Assembly (NCBI RefSeq): GCF_900176425.1
Contig: NZ_FWXS01000001.1
Location: 372,001 to 436,000, forward strand
Source of the DNA: Moheibacter sediminis
GTDB lineage: Bacteria; Bacteroidota; Bacteroidia; Flavobacteriales; Weeksellaceae
DNA: 64,000 bases
Direction: 5' to 3'
Made by a program: the position numbers and the translations under genes. Shown here piece after piece: positions 36,891 through 46,328 of the stretch. A model generated the notes under the pieces. The model was not told where the DNA came from and made no database searches. It saw only the letters and a list, made by a program, of their open reading frames with translations. Every line of letters starts with the position of its first letter. Position 1 is the first letter of the stretch.

Positions 36891-37409
36891 ATGAACACAA
36901 AAACGAAAACGCCTTCTGACTCTGCATCTGTATTGACAAATTTAGTTTTACCAAGTGAAACAAATATGCTGAATAATTTATTCGGTGGAGAATTGCTGGC
37001 GAGAATGGATAGAATATCTTCCATCGCAGCAAGACGTCATGCAGAAAGTTTTCAGGTGGTAACTGCTAGTGTTAATCATGTTTCGTTTCATACGCCTGTT
37101 CCTTTGGGAAGCATCGTAAAGCTGGAGGCGAAAGTAACACGTGCTTTTTCCAGTTCGATGGAAATTTATGTTGATGTTTGGATTGATGATCCGATGAAAC
37201 AGGAGCTGATCAAAACCAATAATGGAATTTATACGTTTGTGGCAGTTGATGAAAACAACAAACCCGTTGCTGTGCCGCAAATCAAACCGGAAACAGAAGA
37301 AGAAATTGAACGTTTTGATGCTGCTTTGCGAAGAAAACAATTGAGTTTGATTTTAGCAGGGAGAATGGATCCTAAGGATGCACATGAATTGAAAGCGATT
37401 TTCTTTTAA
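36891..37409 (+). CDS. Acyl-CoA thioesterase (hotdog fold)
   Basis: A 172-residue protein from the ATG at 36891; the frame is open upstream to a TTG at 36870, just next to a GACCTTTG promoter-like element. It shows the BACH/YciA hotdog pattern: TNMLNNLFGGELLARMD, ARRHAESFQVVTASVNHVSF and PLGSIVKLEAKV. It hydrolyses acyl-CoAs. It ends 4 nt into the convergent tadA gene. Confidence 0.88.
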   Translation: MNTKTKTPSDSASVLTNLVLPSETNMLNNLFGGELLARMDRISSIAARRHAESFQVVTASVNHVSFHTPVPLGSIVKLEAKVTRAFSSSMEIYVDVWIDDPMKQELIKTNNGIYTFVAVDENNKPVAVPQIKPETEEEIERFDAALRRKQLSLILAGRMDPKDAHELKAIFF

Positions 37410-37846
37410 CGTTTTGATTTAAAGAATTCTATCAAAATTTCAGAACATTCATTTTCTAAAACTCCAAATTGGATTTCTGTTTTTGGATGCAATTTGATTC
37501 CATTGCTCAGAAACCCTCGCTTTTCGTCTTTTGCGGCTATTACAACTTTACTTATTTGGCTCCAATAAAGTGCTCCGGCGCACATTGTGCAAGGCTCGAG
37601 CGTTACATACAAAGTACAATTTTTTAGGTATTTTCCTCCTAAATAATTGGCTGCTGAAGTGATTGCCTGCATTTCTGCATGAGCAGTTACATCTGTCAGT
37701 GTTTCGGTCAGGTTATGTCCTTTGGCTATAATTTTATTATTTGAAACGATGATGGCCCCGATTGGAACTTCATCTTTTTCCAATGCGTAATGTGCCTCAT
37801 CTAAAGCTTTGCGCATGAAATAATCATCTGTAAATAACTCGTTCAT
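37406..37846 (-). CDS. tadA: tRNA-specific adenosine deaminase
   Basis: A 146-residue zinc deaminase with HAEMQAI (His and catalytic Glu) and PCTMCAGAL (two Cys ligands). Length and the DEVPIGAIIV start match TadA, which makes inosine at position 34 of tRNA-Arg. A free nucleoside deaminase is the alternative. A TAATTTTG promoter element lies 16 nt upstream (37863-37870). Confidence 0.9.
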   Translation of the reverse strand: MNELFTDDYFMRKALDEAHYALEKDEVPIGAIIVSNNKIIAKGHNLTETLTDVTAHAEMQAITSAANYLGGKYLKNCTLYVTLEPCTMCAGALYWSQISKVVIAAKDEKRGFLSNGIKLHPKTEIQFGVLENECSEILIEFFKSKR

Positions 37847-37862
37847 GAATGGCGTAAAAATA

Positions 37863-37870
37863 CAAAATTA
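37863..37870 (-). promoter_or_regulatory. TAATTTTG promoter element for tadA
   Basis: Minus-strand TAATTTTG, 16 nt before the tadA ATG, overlapping the stop codon of the upstream gene. Confidence 0.45.
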
Positions 37871-38224
37871 AGAATTGAGATGCGCTCCTTTCATGGTTGC
37901 AAAGTCACGAATATATTTAAAGAATTTATCTCTGCAATTTTCGCGGTTGTTGATATAAAAATTAATTGTAGTTCCATCCTTTGATTCTATATAAATATTA
38001 TTTGACCCGGTTTCTGAAGATACATATACATTTTTGATTTCATTCCAGTGAATTTTAATTACAGTATTTCCCTTTTCGTAAACCCATTCAATATAATCTT
38101 CGAAAATGTCAACATCTCCAGAACAAAATATTTTACTTTTATTTAAGTCGAACCATTCCATTATTTGATGTTCTGGGAGTTTTTTAATTCTTTTGGGCAA
38201 TTTTAAATTCAAAAAATTCTTCAT
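37868..38224 (-). CDS. Hypothetical protein (118 aa)
   Basis: No family recognised. The start ATG has no clear signal peptide; the product is soluble, beta-rich and charged, with alternating strands (GDVDIFEDYIEWVYEKGN, IKIHWNEIKNVYVSS, IYIESKDGTTINFYI) that look like a PH-like or small beta-barrel domain. It lies 21 nt before tadA on the same strand. Confidence 0.65.
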   Translation of the reverse strand: MKNFLNLKLPKRIKKLPEHQIMEWFDLNKSKIFCSGDVDIFEDYIEWVYEKGNTVIKIHWNEIKNVYVSSETGSNNIYIESKDGTTINFYINNRENCRDKFFKYIRDFATMKGAHLNS

Positions 38225-38387
38225 TTTTAGTTGTTATGTAAACTACAATTAGATAAGAATTAGTTGTTGGAAAGGAAGACAAAATAATGACTATTTTTTC
38301 TATTAGTTATGAAGATAAGCGTTACAAAAACGTTTCAAATACATTACTATTGAATTAAATCCTTATAAACGAATGTTTTGAAAATAA

Positions 38388-38417
38388 AAAAAGCGATACA
38401 ATTTTGTATCGCTTTCA
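38388..38417 (-). terminator. Terminator of the OmpA-family gene
   Basis: Near-perfect hairpin AAAGCGATACAA/TTGTATCGCTTT (38390-38401 with 38404-38415) followed by T residues on the minus strand. Confidence 0.85.
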
Positions 38418-38441
38418 TATATCGAATTTAAAATTCTTTAA

Positions 38442-39812
38442 TTATTTGATTTTAAAGATAACTCTACGAGCTAATTGGTGAGCAGAAACTGCGCTTCCTT
38501 TAAACTGACCATCGATTCCTTGACCTTTCGCATTCAATCTTGAAGCGTTGATTCCTTTTCCTACGATGATTTGTTTTACAGCATCAGCTCTTCTTTGAGA
38601 TAGAGCCTGGTTGTAAGAAGCTCCTCCTGCAGGGTCAGCGTATCCTAAGATTTCAACACTTGCATTAGGGTTCATTTTCAAGTACTCAACTACGAAGTCA
38701 ACTCCACCGATAGATGCATCAAAAGGAACTGATTTGTCATAATCAAAATATACGTTGATAATTCCACTGTCGATTAATTGTTTCAAGATATTTGAATCAC
38801 TTAATACACCTGCATTTCCAGCAGCAGGATAGTTATCTTTTATATATTGTTCGATAACATCCGGAACACCGTTGCCATTAGCATCGATAGTTCTACCTTT
38901 TGTATCAACTACAGCATCAGGAGCAGAATTAGGCTCTTGGTCTAAATAGTTAGGCACTCCATCGTTATCATCGTCTTTTAACATCTCTTCGATATTGTCA
39001 ATACGTTGTGATAAGTCTTCTTCTAGATACCAGTCAGCATGTTGTTGTTTGTTTCCAAAATAGTATGTAAGACCCAATGAAACATTTAATAAAGGATTTA
39101 AATGTCTTGTATAATTAGTAGCAGGGTTTGCTACTTGAGACGTGACTGTTTGTCCTGGGATTGTTTCCCCATTAACGACTTGCGAAGGAATAACTGTAGT
39201 TACTGTTAGGTACTCAGCATTTCTGGAAAGACCATTCCACGTGTATTTCATTCCAAAGTTATTGATTCCAGTAGCATCTAAAGTTAAAGCAAATTTTTCG
39301 CTTAATTTAAATTGCGCAGTAAGACCGGCCATAACGCTAAACATCTCATCATCTTCAGGAATATTATCATTCTGAAATATACTGTAAGCAGGTCCTCCAT
39401 GGAATAAAAGACTAAAAGATTTTGTCCAATCTTCAAAACTCAACACTCTTCCAAGATTTATAACACCCTGAAGTCCAAATCTCCATTGTGTAGTTTCAAA
39501 TTCAGGACTGTCATCACGGTTTGTAATACGATCATAGCCCGCATCCGCTTTCAAACCAAATTTTGTGTTGAACATGTAACGCACTCCTAAATCAGCATGC
39601 CATAATCCTAAAAATTTTGCATCCGAAGATTTGTTGTTCCAATTGTAAATAGCATTGTTTCCACCTCCATTTACTTCTACAGACCATTTGTTATAATTGG
39701 CTGCTTTGTACTTGCTAGAGGGAACTACCTCTACAATTTCTTCTTGTGCTTCCTGTGCTTGAGCTGATATTGCTAAAGCAAAAAAAGCCACCGGCAAAAA
39801 GAATTTTTTCAT
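38442..39812 (-). CDS. OmpA-family outer membrane protein
   Basis: A 456-residue protein with a signal peptide ending near ISAQA. An N-terminal eight-strand beta-barrel-like region is followed by a calcium-binding thrombospondin-type-3-like stretch (DDDNDGVPNYLD and DANGNGVPD, about residues 280-315) and a C-terminal OmpA domain (YFDYDKSVPFD, ILGYADPAGG, LSQRRADAVKQ) that binds peptidoglycan. Likely an abundant structural porin-like protein; it has its own terminator. Confidence 0.93.
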   Translation of the reverse strand: MKKFFLPVAFFALAISAQAQEAQEEIVEVVPSSKYKAANYNKWSVEVNGGGNNAIYNWNNKSSDAKFLGLWHADLGVRYMFNTKFGLKADAGYDRITNRDDSPEFETTQWRFGLQGVINLGRVLSFEDWTKSFSLLFHGGPAYSIFQNDNIPEDDEMFSVMAGLTAQFKLSEKFALTLDATGINNFGMKYTWNGLSRNAEYLTVTTVIPSQVVNGETIPGQTVTSQVANPATNYTRHLNPLLNVSLGLTYYFGNKQQHADWYLEEDLSQRIDNIEEMLKDDDNDGVPNYLDQEPNSAPDAVVDTKGRTIDANGNGVPDVIEQYIKDNYPAAGNAGVLSDSNILKQLIDSGIINVYFDYDKSVPFDASIGGVDFVVEYLKMNPNASVEILGYADPAGGASYNQALSQRRADAVKQIIVGKGINASRLNAKGQGIDGQFKGSAVSAHQLARRVIFKIK

Positions 39813-40007
39813 AATTTAATTATTTAGATTAATACCCTAAAACCTTTATTTTCTGGTGCAAATGTATAAACAAATGCTGATTTAACAATATTTCTGACGT
39901 TTTTTATTCAATTGTTAAAATTAATTTAAAACATACTTGCAGCGCTGTGTTTCCAAAATTGATGCCAAATCATTCATGAAAGAAGTTATTATCAGTGATA
40001 ATATTAT

Positions 40008-40015
40008 TATTTTTG
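40008..40015 (+). promoter_or_regulatory. TATTTTTG promoter element for prs-rplY
   Basis: TATTTTTG fits TAnnTTTG, 15 nt before the prs ATG. Confidence 0.5.
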
Positions 40016-40030
40016 CAAAAAAAATAACTC

Positions 40031-40966
40031 ATGCATCAAGTCGCTTTATTGTTCTCAACCCGTGGAAGTCAGGAATTAGCACTCAAAATAGCCGAGCATT
40101 ACGGAGAGGAATTAGGTAAATTAAAAATTATTAATTTCAGTGATGGTGAATTCCAGCCTGCATTTGAACAATCAGTAAGAGGATCGAGAGTATTCCTCAT
40201 CGGCTCTACTTTTCAGCCAACTGATAATTTGATGGAACTTTTATTGATGATTGATGCAGCAAAAAGAGCTTCAGCAGATAAAATCACTGCGGTTATTCCT
40301 TATTATGGTTACGCAAGGCAAGATCGTAAAGATGCACCTCGCGTGCCTATCGGAGCAAAATTAGTTGCGGAAATGTTGGCAGCTGCAGGGGCTACTCGCG
40401 TGATGACAATGGATTTGCATGCAGACCAGATTCAAGGTTTTTTTGATATTCCTGTGGATCATTTATATGCATCGACCATTTTTGTGGATTACATAAAAGG
40501 ATTAAATCTTGATAATTTGACAATTGCATCTCCAGATATGGGTGGTGCGAAAAGAGCAAATAATTATTCAAAATACCTAAATGCCGATATTGTTATTTGT
40601 CATAAAGAACGCAAAAAAGCGAACCAAGTAGAAAACATGATGTTGATTGGTGATGTGGAGGGTAAAAACGTAATTCTTCTTGATGATATGATTGATACGG
40701 CAGGAACTTTAGCAAAAGCTGCAGAGTTAATAATGGAAAAAGGAGCCGCAAGCGTAAGAGCAATCGCAACTCATCCAGTCTTATCAGGCGAAGCTTATGA
40801 GCGACTTGAAAACTCTCCATTGGTGGAAATTGCTGTGACTGATAGTATTCCATTAAAAAATAATTCATATTCTAAAATAAAAGTACTATCTTGCGCGCCA
40901 CTTTTCGCTGATGTTATGCACATGGTACATGACAGAAAATCAATCAGTTCGAAATTTATTATTTAA
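40031..40966 (+). CDS. prs: Ribose-phosphate pyrophosphokinase
   Basis: A 311-residue PRPP synthetase. It has the DLHADQIQGFFDIPVDHL signature, the YYGYARQDRK loop and the PRPP-binding VILLDDMIDTAGTL. It makes PRPP from ribose 5-phosphate and ATP for nucleotide, His and Trp synthesis. It is followed after 19 nt by rplY, a common gene pair. Confidence 0.97.
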   Translation: MHQVALLFSTRGSQELALKIAEHYGEELGKLKIINFSDGEFQPAFEQSVRGSRVFLIGSTFQPTDNLMELLLMIDAAKRASADKITAVIPYYGYARQDRKDAPRVPIGAKLVAEMLAAAGATRVMTMDLHADQIQGFFDIPVDHLYASTIFVDYIKGLNLDNLTIASPDMGGAKRANNYSKYLNADIVICHKERKKANQVENMMLIGDVEGKNVILLDDMIDTAGTLAKAAELIMEKGAASVRAIATHPVLSGEAYERLENSPLVEIAVTDSIPLKNNSYSKIKVLSCAPLFADVMHMVHDRKSISSKFII

Positions 40967-40985
40967 TTTATTATAAACATTTTTT

Positions 40986-41615
40986 ATGAAATCTATTACA
41001 ATTCAAGGTGTAAAAAGAGAAAACGTGGGTAAAGCTGCAACGCGTACCTTACGTAATGCTGACCAAGTACCTTGTGTTGTTTATGGCGGAAACGAGCCTT
41101 TGCATTTCTCAGCTGATGAGAAAAGTTTCAAAGACTTGGTTTACACACCAGACGCAAACACAGTAAATTTGGAATTGGCAGACGGAACAAAAATTCATGC
41201 AATTTTGCAAGACATCCAGTTTCATCCCGTAACAGACAAAATCATCCATGCTGATTTCTATCAGTTACATGATGACAAACCGGTTGCGATTGAAGTTCCA
41301 GTTCGTTTGACAGGACGTGCGCGTGGTGTTGTAAGTGGTGGTGTGATGAGATTCAACATGCGTAAATTGAAAGTAAGAGCAATTCCTGCTAACTTACCTG
41401 ACGAAATCGTTATCGACATTACTTCAATGCGTATCGGTCACAAAAAATACGTAGAAACCATCCGTAACAACGATTATACAATCTTGCACCCGGACAATGC
41501 AGTTATCGTAGCCATCCGTACTTCTAGAACGGCTGTTGCAGATGCTGACGATGATGACGAAGATGAAGCGGCTTCAGAAGAAGCTCCTGCTGCTGAAGCA
41601 TCTGGAGAAGAATAA
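40986..41615 (+). CDS. rplY: Ribosomal protein bL25 (CTC-type)
   Basis: A 209-residue protein of the long L25/general stress protein Ctc form. The N-terminal L25 domain binds 5S rRNA (VPCVVYGGNEP, LQDIQFHPVTDKIIHADFYQ), followed by the TL5-like C-terminal domain and an acidic Ala/Glu/Asp tail (about residues 185-209). Co-transcribed with prs and followed by a strong terminator. Confidence 0.96.
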   Translation: MKSITIQGVKRENVGKAATRTLRNADQVPCVVYGGNEPLHFSADEKSFKDLVYTPDANTVNLELADGTKIHAILQDIQFHPVTDKIIHADFYQLHDDKPVAIEVPVRLTGRARGVVSGGVMRFNMRKLKVRAIPANLPDEIVIDITSMRIGHKKYVETIRNNDYTILHPDNAVIVAIRTSRTAVADADDDDEDEAASEEAPAAEASGEE

Positions 41616-41637
41616 AATTCAAAAAATAGAATTATCA

Positions 41638-41670
41638 TAAGACCTTCGAATTTTCGGAGGTCTTTTTTAT
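41638..41670 (+). terminator. Terminator of prs-rplY
   Basis: Stem AAGACCT/AGGTCTT flanking a CGAATTTTCGG region with six T residues after it, 24 nt after the rplY stop. Confidence 0.88.
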
Positions 41671-41836
41671 TACGTTAAATCATAAATAGATTTACCTCAG
41701 TGTTAATTCAATTTTATTAAAACATTACATTGTTCCAAATGATTTTCTCTAAAGTTTTATGATGGGTAATTTTGTCAAAAAATTAAAAGGTGGAATGGTA
41801 AATTTCATTAAAACAACAATTTAAAAAATTATCTAA

Positions 41837-42715
41837 ATGAAAAAAATTTATACTCTTTTATTAGCAGTTTCAGCTTCTGTAGCTGTGAATGCACAGGCAA
41901 CCATCATCACAGAATGGAACTTTAATGACCAGACAACCAATCCATCTGTAGGAGAGGGAACACTTACACTCATAGGAGGTATTATGCCTTGGGACAATCC
42001 TGGAGATGATATTCCTGCAGGTTATTCATCAGGTTGTAATCCCGTTACTTTGCTGTTAGAAGATGGTACGGGAACAGGAAATTGGGCATATAATTCTACT
42101 GCCTATCCGGCTCAGGGAACAAATCCTGATACGGCTGGATTTCTTTTCCATACATCTACTGAAGGAGCGGTTGATGAGGTAAGCTTCATTTTCAACTTGC
42201 GCAGATCGGGTACTGCATCTACTTATTTCTCAGTATTCTCTTCACTCGATGGTACAAATTGGGACTTAATTGCGACAGAAAGTAATATGACTACCGATTT
42301 TGCAGCTTATGGAGGTCCTTATTTGGTTCCGAATGGTACAAATGCTCCTCAACTTTACATCAAAGTAGTCTCTTCTTTTGCGCCAGGAACTAATCAGTAC
42401 GGTGCAACCGGAAATTATGGAGAAGGTGGAACTATCCGTTTGGACAACGTAAGAGTTTTTACCGGTACATTGTTAGCAACAGAAGAAATTTCGACACAAC
42501 CAATCGTAGCAAATACTGTTTGGTACAATGAAGCAATTTTCAATGCGCAAGGGAAAACGGCAATCGAAGTTTATGACATTTCAGGTCAGAAAGTGAAATC
42601 ATTTTCAGGAAACGAAACATTTAAAGTAAATGTTGGGGATTTGGTTAAAGGTGTTTACGTTGTGAAAATCATTACGGCAAACAAAATCATTACTCAAAAA
42701 GTAATCAAGAAATAA
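41837..42715 (+). CDS. Secreted protein with T9SS type A sorting domain
   Basis: A 292-residue protein with a signal peptide (SVAVNAQ) and a C-terminal T9SS domain (TAIEVYDISGQKVKSF and LVKGVYVVKI, ending VIKK). The passenger (residues 21-215) is beta-rich and Gly/Thr-rich with an EWNFNDQT start typical of the concanavalin-like surface modules in these bacteria. It is therefore exported to the surface; ligand or substrate is unknown. Confidence 0.85.
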   Translation: MKKIYTLLLAVSASVAVNAQATIITEWNFNDQTTNPSVGEGTLTLIGGIMPWDNPGDDIPAGYSSGCNPVTLLLEDGTGTGNWAYNSTAYPAQGTNPDTAGFLFHTSTEGAVDEVSFIFNLRRSGTASTYFSVFSSLDGTNWDLIATESNMTTDFAAYGGPYLVPNGTNAPQLYIKVVSSFAPGTNQYGATGNYGEGGTIRLDNVRVFTGTLLATEEISTQPIVANTVWYNEAIFNAQGKTAIEVYDISGQKVKSFSGNETFKVNVGDLVKGVYVVKIITANKIITQKVIKK

Positions 42716-42740
42716 AGAATTCATATTACTGAATTAAAAT

Positions 42741-42778
42741 GTCCGTTAGTCGTTTGAAAGAATGATTGACGGATTTTT
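42741..42778 (+). terminator. Terminator after the T9SS protein gene
   Basis: Stem CCGTTAGTC/GATTGACGG (42743-42751 with 42764-42772, two G-U pairs in RNA) followed by five T residues. Confidence 0.7.
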
Positions 42779-44018
42779 ATTTTATGAAATTTTCCAAAAC
42801 TTCCTTCCAACCATTCCATTCTCCATTGAAATTGGAATTGTGAAAAAGTGTAATCATCTGCCCATTCACTTTCTGAATTTCACTTTTCAATCGAAATAAT
42901 TCTGCTAAAGCTTGTTCAGGATTGAGTTTCATATAATTTCTGAGCGTGACATCCATCGCACAAAAAGAGTGAACTTTGAGGTTAGTTTTTATTTCATCTC
43001 TTAAATCATACCAATAAAACGGAGTACAAGTGCCGGCACGAAATCCCGTTTCATCTGCATAAGCCATAGTATAATCTTCTTCAATTCCTTTTTGGATGAG
43101 GTTTTGGTAAGTTTCTGGTAAATCTAATTTGATGAAATGCTGACGTGATTTGGTTATTTTTTGTCCTGAAATTTTCTCTAAACGCCGGATTTCAGTTTTC
43201 AATTTTTCCAAATTAGAATTCGAAGCATAAGACGGATGAATGCCAATTTCAGCCCATTTGGAAATTTCTTTAATTTTATTTTGAAAAAATGAATTATCGA
43301 ACGGATTGTTTTTGTCAAATTTTCCATAATTCGCCATCAGCCAAAAGAAAATCATCCTGAATTTAGATTGTAATTTCTTGTCATTATGAGTTTGTCGAAG
43401 AATCTTAAAGACTTCAAACGTATCATAATCATCAACTTCTTTACCCGAAATTACATTTTTTCTTTTCTTGAATTCCCGCCAATCCAATTTGATTAAGTCC
43501 TTCAGAAACGTACCGTAAGTTCTTTTGAATCCTTTGTTTTTGTATTTCCAAACCTGGTCAACATCACACGTGAGAACCATTTCGAATTCTCTTTTTTTGA
43601 ATTCCAATTCAGAATATTTAAATTTAAATTTTTCTTGAAATTTCAAAATCCATTCATCTACAAAAGGCGTTTTGTAAACTTTTCCTTTCCCTGAAATGCG
43701 TCCGTGAATGTCTTTTTCCTGCGGTAAATATTCTTCGTATCGACTCAACGAAAAAAATAATTTCCCGATTTCGTTTAATTCTTTAAATTTAACATTACCT
43801 GAAATTCCATTTTCAAACATAAATCCATCTGAAATCAAATGAATTTCATCCGAAATTTTCTCTTTCGAATAATTAATTTTTGGAAAATCGGATGCTTCAA
43901 AAAACTGAAGATTTGTGGTCAATTCAAAATCAACTCCTGAAAATTCATTCCATACAAAATCAAAAATGTATTGAATTCGAGAAGTAATTTTGGGTGTATA
44001 AATCAGGATTTTCTGCAT
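42777..44018 (-). CDS. Polysaccharide deacetylase-family protein (DUF7033-like)
   Basis: A 413-residue protein. An N-terminal region of the DUF7033 type is followed by a NodB-like barrel starting at MVLTCDVDQVW (metal Asp pair) with the EIGIHPSYAS histidine region and CTPFYWYDL later. There is no signal peptide. Such proteins occur near surface-polysaccharide genes; the glycan acted on is unknown and the deacetylase motifs deviate from canonical CE4, so activity is uncertain. Confidence 0.7.
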   Translation of the reverse strand: MQKILIYTPKITSRIQYIFDFVWNEFSGVDFELTTNLQFFEASDFPKINYSKEKISDEIHLISDGFMFENGISGNVKFKELNEIGKLFFSLSRYEEYLPQEKDIHGRISGKGKVYKTPFVDEWILKFQEKFKFKYSELEFKKREFEMVLTCDVDQVWKYKNKGFKRTYGTFLKDLIKLDWREFKKRKNVISGKEVDDYDTFEVFKILRQTHNDKKLQSKFRMIFFWLMANYGKFDKNNPFDNSFFQNKIKEISKWAEIGIHPSYASNSNLEKLKTEIRRLEKISGQKITKSRQHFIKLDLPETYQNLIQKGIEEDYTMAYADETGFRAGTCTPFYWYDLRDEIKTNLKVHSFCAMDVTLRNYMKLNPEQALAELFRLKSEIQKVNGQMITLFHNSNFNGEWNGWKEVLENFIK

Positions 44019-44066
44019 TATTTCAATTAAGTACTTACTTCTTTTTACATAATACTTTATACAATT

Positions 44067-44759
44067 TTAAAGCATTCCTTCATTGGCAAAGCTAAAATAA
44101 GACTTTTGCGTCACAATCAAGTGGTCAAAAACTTCGATATCCAAACTTAAGGCGGCTTCTTTGATTTTTCGGGTTAGATTGATGTCGGCTTGGCTCGGAT
44201 TTAAATTTCCGGAAGGGTGATTATGTGCGAGAATCATGCTGGTTGCCATTTCTTCCAAAGCGATTTTCATGATGATGCGCAAATCGACTGAAGTTTGGTT
44301 GATACCGCCTTTGCTGATTTGTTCTTTTCTCACCACAAAATTTCCTTGATTTAGGTACAAAACCCAGAATTCTTCTACATTCGCATCGCCAATCAAACTT
44401 TGTAAAAGCACAAATGCATCTTGGCTGGAATCGATTTTAGGTTTTTCGAGTAATCCTTGTGCGGCGCGTCTTCTTCCGATTTCAAGAGCGGTCATGATGC
44501 TGATAGCTTTTACTTCGCCAACACCTTTGAATTTCCGTAAATCTTTGACAGATAATCTCGACAAATTGTTCCAATTATTTTCTACAGAAGCTAGAATTCT
44601 CTTGGCCAAATCAACGGCAGATTCGTCGCGAGAGCCACTTCCCATGATAATCGCGAGCAATTCAGAATCGGAAAGTGCGCGTTGTCCTTTGAGCAATAAT
44701 TTTTCACGAGGCCGGTCGTCTTCTGCCCAGTTTTTGATGGGATTCGGTTGATAGTTCAT
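44067..44759 (-). CDS. radC: RadC family protein (JAB domain)
   Basis: A 230-residue protein with the N-terminal helix-hairpin-helix part (RKFKGVGEVKAISI) and the JAMM metal motif HNHPSGNLNPSQAD. Its role in DNA repair is disputed; it is a conserved housekeeping gene in Flavobacteriales. Full length. Confidence 0.93.
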   Translation of the reverse strand: MNYQPNPIKNWAEDDRPREKLLLKGQRALSDSELLAIIMGSGSRDESAVDLAKRILASVENNWNNLSRLSVKDLRKFKGVGEVKAISIMTALEIGRRRAAQGLLEKPKIDSSQDAFVLLQSLIGDANVEEFWVLYLNQGNFVVRKEQISKGGINQTSVDLRIIMKIALEEMATSMILAHNHPSGNLNPSQADINLTRKIKEAALSLDIEVFDHLIVTQKSYFSFANEGML

Positions 44760-44878
44760 AATGATTAGGTTTAAAGTTAATTAAAAATGAAAACAACTAT
44801 ACAATTAATTCTTTAAAAAATCCGAAGGATTGTAATGGAATTTCATAAAACCAATTCAAGCCTGAAAGGGTGAAATCA

Positions 44879-45556
44879 TTATACCGAAACTTCTTTTTGA
44901 ATTTGTTTCTTCCACAGGAAATAAGCGTTAATTGCCAAAATGGTAAAAATCAAATATTGAAATGCCGTGATTCCGTATCCTTTCTCCAAAAACAATCCAA
45001 TCGCTATGAAATCACCTACAATCCAAAAAATCCAGTTTTCGATTTTTCGGCGTGCCATGAGCCACATTCCGACAAGGAAAATTGCAGTCAACAACGCATC
45101 GATGTAATCAATATTGGTATAATGAAATCCAACATCCTTCAAATGTGATAAATCAAATCCATTTTGAATGACGGGACGGTAATAATAAATTGTCATCACA
45201 ACCAAAATGCTGAACACAAATAGTATTGAACCGATTCCGTATTCTTTTTTATTCATTCGTAAAACAGGAACGTGAACATGGTCTGCTTCTACGGCTTTCT
45301 GCCAGAGAATCCAGCCGTAAACGCTCATGATGGTGTAGTAAACGTTGATGAGCATATCGCCATACAATCCCCAATTAAACAATAAATAAATGAAAATGGC
45401 AGTAGAAATAATTCCGGTCGGATACACCCAAATATTTCGTTTCATCGAAAAATAAACGCTCGCAATTCCCAGAATGACAGCAAAACTTTCCAAGGCAATT
45501 TGCCAGGGTTCATAGGTTTTATAAGGTTCAATTAAATAATTGATGAATTCGTTCAT
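44879..45556 (-). CDS. pnuC: Nicotinamide riboside/mononucleotide transporter PnuC
   Basis: A 225-residue membrane protein with about seven spans. It has the PnuC pattern WQIALESFAVILGIASVYFS, the VYPTGIISTAIFIYL segment and the YGWILWQK motif. It imports nicotinamide riboside for NAD salvage. No riboswitch or NadR-like gene is visible next to it. Confidence 0.92.
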   Translation of the reverse strand: MNEFINYLIEPYKTYEPWQIALESFAVILGIASVYFSMKRNIWVYPTGIISTAIFIYLLFNWGLYGDMLINVYYTIMSVYGWILWQKAVEADHVHVPVLRMNKKEYGIGSILFVFSILVVMTIYYYRPVIQNGFDLSHLKDVGFHYTNIDYIDALLTAIFLVGMWLMARRKIENWIFWIVGDFIAIGLFLEKGYGITAFQYLIFTILAINAYFLWKKQIQKEVSV

Positions 45557-45561
45557 GCTAT

Positions 45562-45593
45562 AAAATAAAAAGCCCGGTGATGAACCGAGCTGT
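45562..45593 (-). terminator. Terminator between the Bax-inhibitor-like gene and pnuC
   Basis: Stem AGCTCGGT/ACCGGGCT on the minus strand (45591-45584 with 45578-45571), followed by a T run (TTTTTATTTTA). It lies between the two same-strand genes. Confidence 0.75.
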
Positions 45594-45611
45594 TATGCAT
45601 TTCATTTTTAA

Positions 45612-46301
45612 TTAATCTCTTGACATGAAAATTCGTAAGATGTACCAAAAAAGCAACATCAATGAAGCAAACAAAGATAGTGCTGCAGGCACATATTGAT
45701 CAGTTCCGAATTCATTTTTGATTTGATGTGTAGAATATAAAATGCTTCCAGAGGCCAAAATTACCATGCCTACAGAAAACCACAATCCTAAGTTAAATCC
45801 AAACATAATCCCGGCAATCATCAACCCTAAAGCGATGAAAAATCCAACCGTTAACCCTGTTCGCAAAAAAGAAAAATCGGTTCTGGTTAGCATTACCGCA
45901 GCAGTCAAACCTAAAAACATTCCGCCGGTAATTACTGCTGCCTGCATGATCATTTGAGGTCCGCCGCTGTAATACATCGCAATGTGAAGCATTGGAACGA
46001 ATATCACTGCCTGCGCCAAAATGTATAAGAAGTAACCACCATACTGCATGGCTTTGCTGGTGTTTTTATACGCCATGTTTTGTGCAAGCCATGTTACGCC
46101 CATAAATCCTCCCAATAAAATCAACCATGAGTAGCCCTGCAGCGCCAATAAAGCATTTACCAAAGGTTCAATTCTCAATAAAAATGTTTCCAAAATGATG
46201 AAAACCAATACTGCAAGTGCAACGTGCGTGTAAGTTTTCCTGTAAAATGCCGCTTTTTCTATTTCTGTAGCATTAGCTACCAAATTTGGATTGTATTCCA
46301 T
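45612..46301 (-). CDS. Bax inhibitor-1/YccA family membrane protein
   Basis: A 229-residue protein with seven hydrophobic spans and the BI-1 pattern (FYRKTYTHVALAVLVF, then SILYSTHQIKNEFGTDQYVPAALSL near the C-terminus including the conserved Asp). The family includes pH-sensitive calcium leak channels and YccA-type FtsH modulators. Confidence 0.9.
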   Translation of the reverse strand: MEYNPNLVANATEIEKAAFYRKTYTHVALAVLVFIILETFLLRIEPLVNALLALQGYSWLILLGGFMGVTWLAQNMAYKNTSKAMQYGGYFLYILAQAVIFVPMLHIAMYYSGGPQMIMQAAVITGGMFLGLTAAVMLTRTDFSFLRTGLTVGFFIALGLMIAGIMFGFNLGLWFSVGMVILASGSILYSTHQIKNEFGTDQYVPAALSLFASLMLLFWYILRIFMSRD

Positions 46302-46328
46302 TTTTTGATTTTTTGTTAAAGATAAAAA